A stretch of 6,552 bases of DNA, from positions 1-6,552 of the forward strand of contig USEW01000110.1 of assembly GCA_900553845.1 (NCBI GenBank), in the 5' to 3' direction. Position 1 is the first letter of the stretch, and each line of letters starts with the position of its first letter. The notes below the pieces were generated by a model. The model did no database searches and was not told the DNA's origin. It saw nothing but the letters and a program-made list of their open reading frames with translations. The position numbers and the translations under genes were made by a program. Shown here piece after piece: positions 5,844-6,552 of the stretch. Origin of the DNA: an uncultured bacterium (lineage in GTDB: Bacteria; Cyanobacteriota; Vampirovibrionia; Gastranaerophilales; Gastranaerophilaceae).

Positions 5844-6552
5844 TTATTCTAAAACCATACTAGCAATTACCTTAACCGTTTGTTCACTTTTTATAGTCAA
5901 ATATTTTGCAATATTCCATTTATCTCTATATCCTGATATATCGCTATCAAATTCTTTATAACATATATTTTTATTCAGTGTTTCATCTTCACTTAATAAA
6001 TTTTCATTTGTTTCATTAAAATTAAAAACGTAATATTTAAAAGCTTTTTCTTTTCGATACTTTAATAATGATTCATAAATGCTATTTAATGTTGAAGTTT
6101 TAATTTCTTTATTAAAAACAGCCGAAATAAAAATTAAATTTTTTTGTCTCGTTAAAATCTTTCTAAAATTATTTATCCTATCACTATACCTTTTTATAAA
6201 TCTATCTTTACTTTTTATATCACGATCATGCGGGTATTGCATTTTGTAAAATGGATTTATCCACATATTTTGAACATTTGAATACTCAAGATGATCAAAG
6301 TATGTTTTAAAATCATTTTTTAATATTTGTTCGACAGAATCAATAGGAGTCACACACAAATCAAAAGGGCAAGTGTTCTCTCCAAACTTTTTTTTGGGTT
6401 TTATCCCAAAATGAGATAATTTTACCCTCACAAAACAATTTGTTCCAAGCGGAATATATTTATTCAAATTTTCATTTATATTTGTTAAAAATGATAATTT
6501 TATACCAAGAATATTAATATTTAATCTATTATATTCTTTATTAATATTAAAT
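5844..6552 (-). CDS. DUF1796-like protein (putative papain-like cysteine peptidase), 5' end beyond window
   Basis: Numbering from the internal TTG at 6467, residues 5-11 (IPLGTNC) with C11, CPFD (33-36), the NDFKTYFDHLEY stretch (51-62) and YPHD with H80 match the DUF1796 pattern, named putative papain-like cysteine peptidase; C11 and H80 would be the candidate catalytic pair. Activity is unproven for the family, which is often found in surface-polysaccharide regions. The frame stays open upstream of TTG 6467 to the window edge (28 more codons), with no ATG and no ribosome binding site before the TTG. The extra residues include NINILGIKLSF, similar to the LFGIKLL-type linkers seen in polysaccharide-biosynthesis proteins. 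I therefore treat the gene as 5'-partial; if it does start at TTG 6467 it has 207 residues. It converges on the MCE gene with a 23-base gap. Confidence 0.8.
   Translation of the reverse strand, partial: FNINKEYNRLNINILGIKLSFLTNINENLNKYIPLGTNCFVRVKLSHFGIKPKKKFGENTCPFDLCVTPIDSVEQILKNDFKTYFDHLEYSNVQNMWINPFYKMQYPHDRDIKSKDRFIKRYSDRINNFRKILTRQKNLIFISAVFNKEIKTSTLNSIYESLLKYRKEKAFKYYVFNFNETNENLLSEDETLNKNICYKEFDSDISGYRDKWNIAKYLTIKSEQTVKVIASMVLE

Noticed and set aside
5836..5877. GGTAAT and ATTACC inverted repeat between the convergent MCE and DUF1796-like genes as a terminator
   Set aside because: The stem is only six bases around a very long loop inside coding sequence, with no T-run, so it is not a credible terminator.
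1..6552. CRISPR array, rRNA, IS terminal repeats
   Set aside because: No regularly spaced repeats, rRNA signatures, DDE transposase or flanking inverted repeats were seen on reading both strands.

Overview
The window is AT-rich and uses the standard code. It looks like a bacterial chromosome with an outer membrane, because it encodes a membrane-anchored MCE/MlaD-type lipid-transport protein and a small protein with a signal peptide. The tRNA-Asn gene has no encoded CCA. These traits would fit a low-GC diderm, for example a gut Vampirovibrionia/Gastranaerophilales-like bacterium, but the lineage is a guess because no marker gene is present.

Left part (1-4303), probably mobile and accessory DNA. 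Positions 1-2283 on the minus strand hold the first 761 codons of a large fusion protein: an N-terminal phospholipase-D-type nuclease-like domain followed by an SNF2-type (superfamily 2) helicase. It runs off the left edge just after helicase motif V. Its partner genes, if any, lie outside the window. A 541-base gap (2284-2824) follows, holding divergent promoters, palindromes and a possible gene remnant. Next is a serine recombinase on the plus strand (2825-4342), with a catalytic resolvase domain, a recombinase domain, a zinc ribbon and a coiled coil.

Junction (4304-4375). A tRNA-Asn(GUU) gene lies on the minus strand with its 3' end facing the recombinase. The last 12 codons and the stop codon of the recombinase are the antisense strand of this tRNA gene. 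That is what a recombinase gene at the end of an element integrated at a tRNA 3' end would look like. The simplest reading is that DNA to the left of the tRNA is an integrated element carrying a putative defence-type helicase, and DNA to the right is host chromosome. The other end of the element is not visible.

Right part (4376-6552), probably host core. A promoter for the tRNA lies at 4392-4419. It is followed by a small exported protein of unknown function with a roughly 21-residue internal repeat (minus, 4428-4766), the MCE/MlaD-like protein (plus, 4900-5820), and a DUF1796-like protein (minus, 5844 to beyond the right edge). The last gene converges tail-to-tail on the MCE gene and probably starts outside the window rather than at the internal TTG. 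No CRISPR array, rRNA, IS element or riboswitch was recognised.
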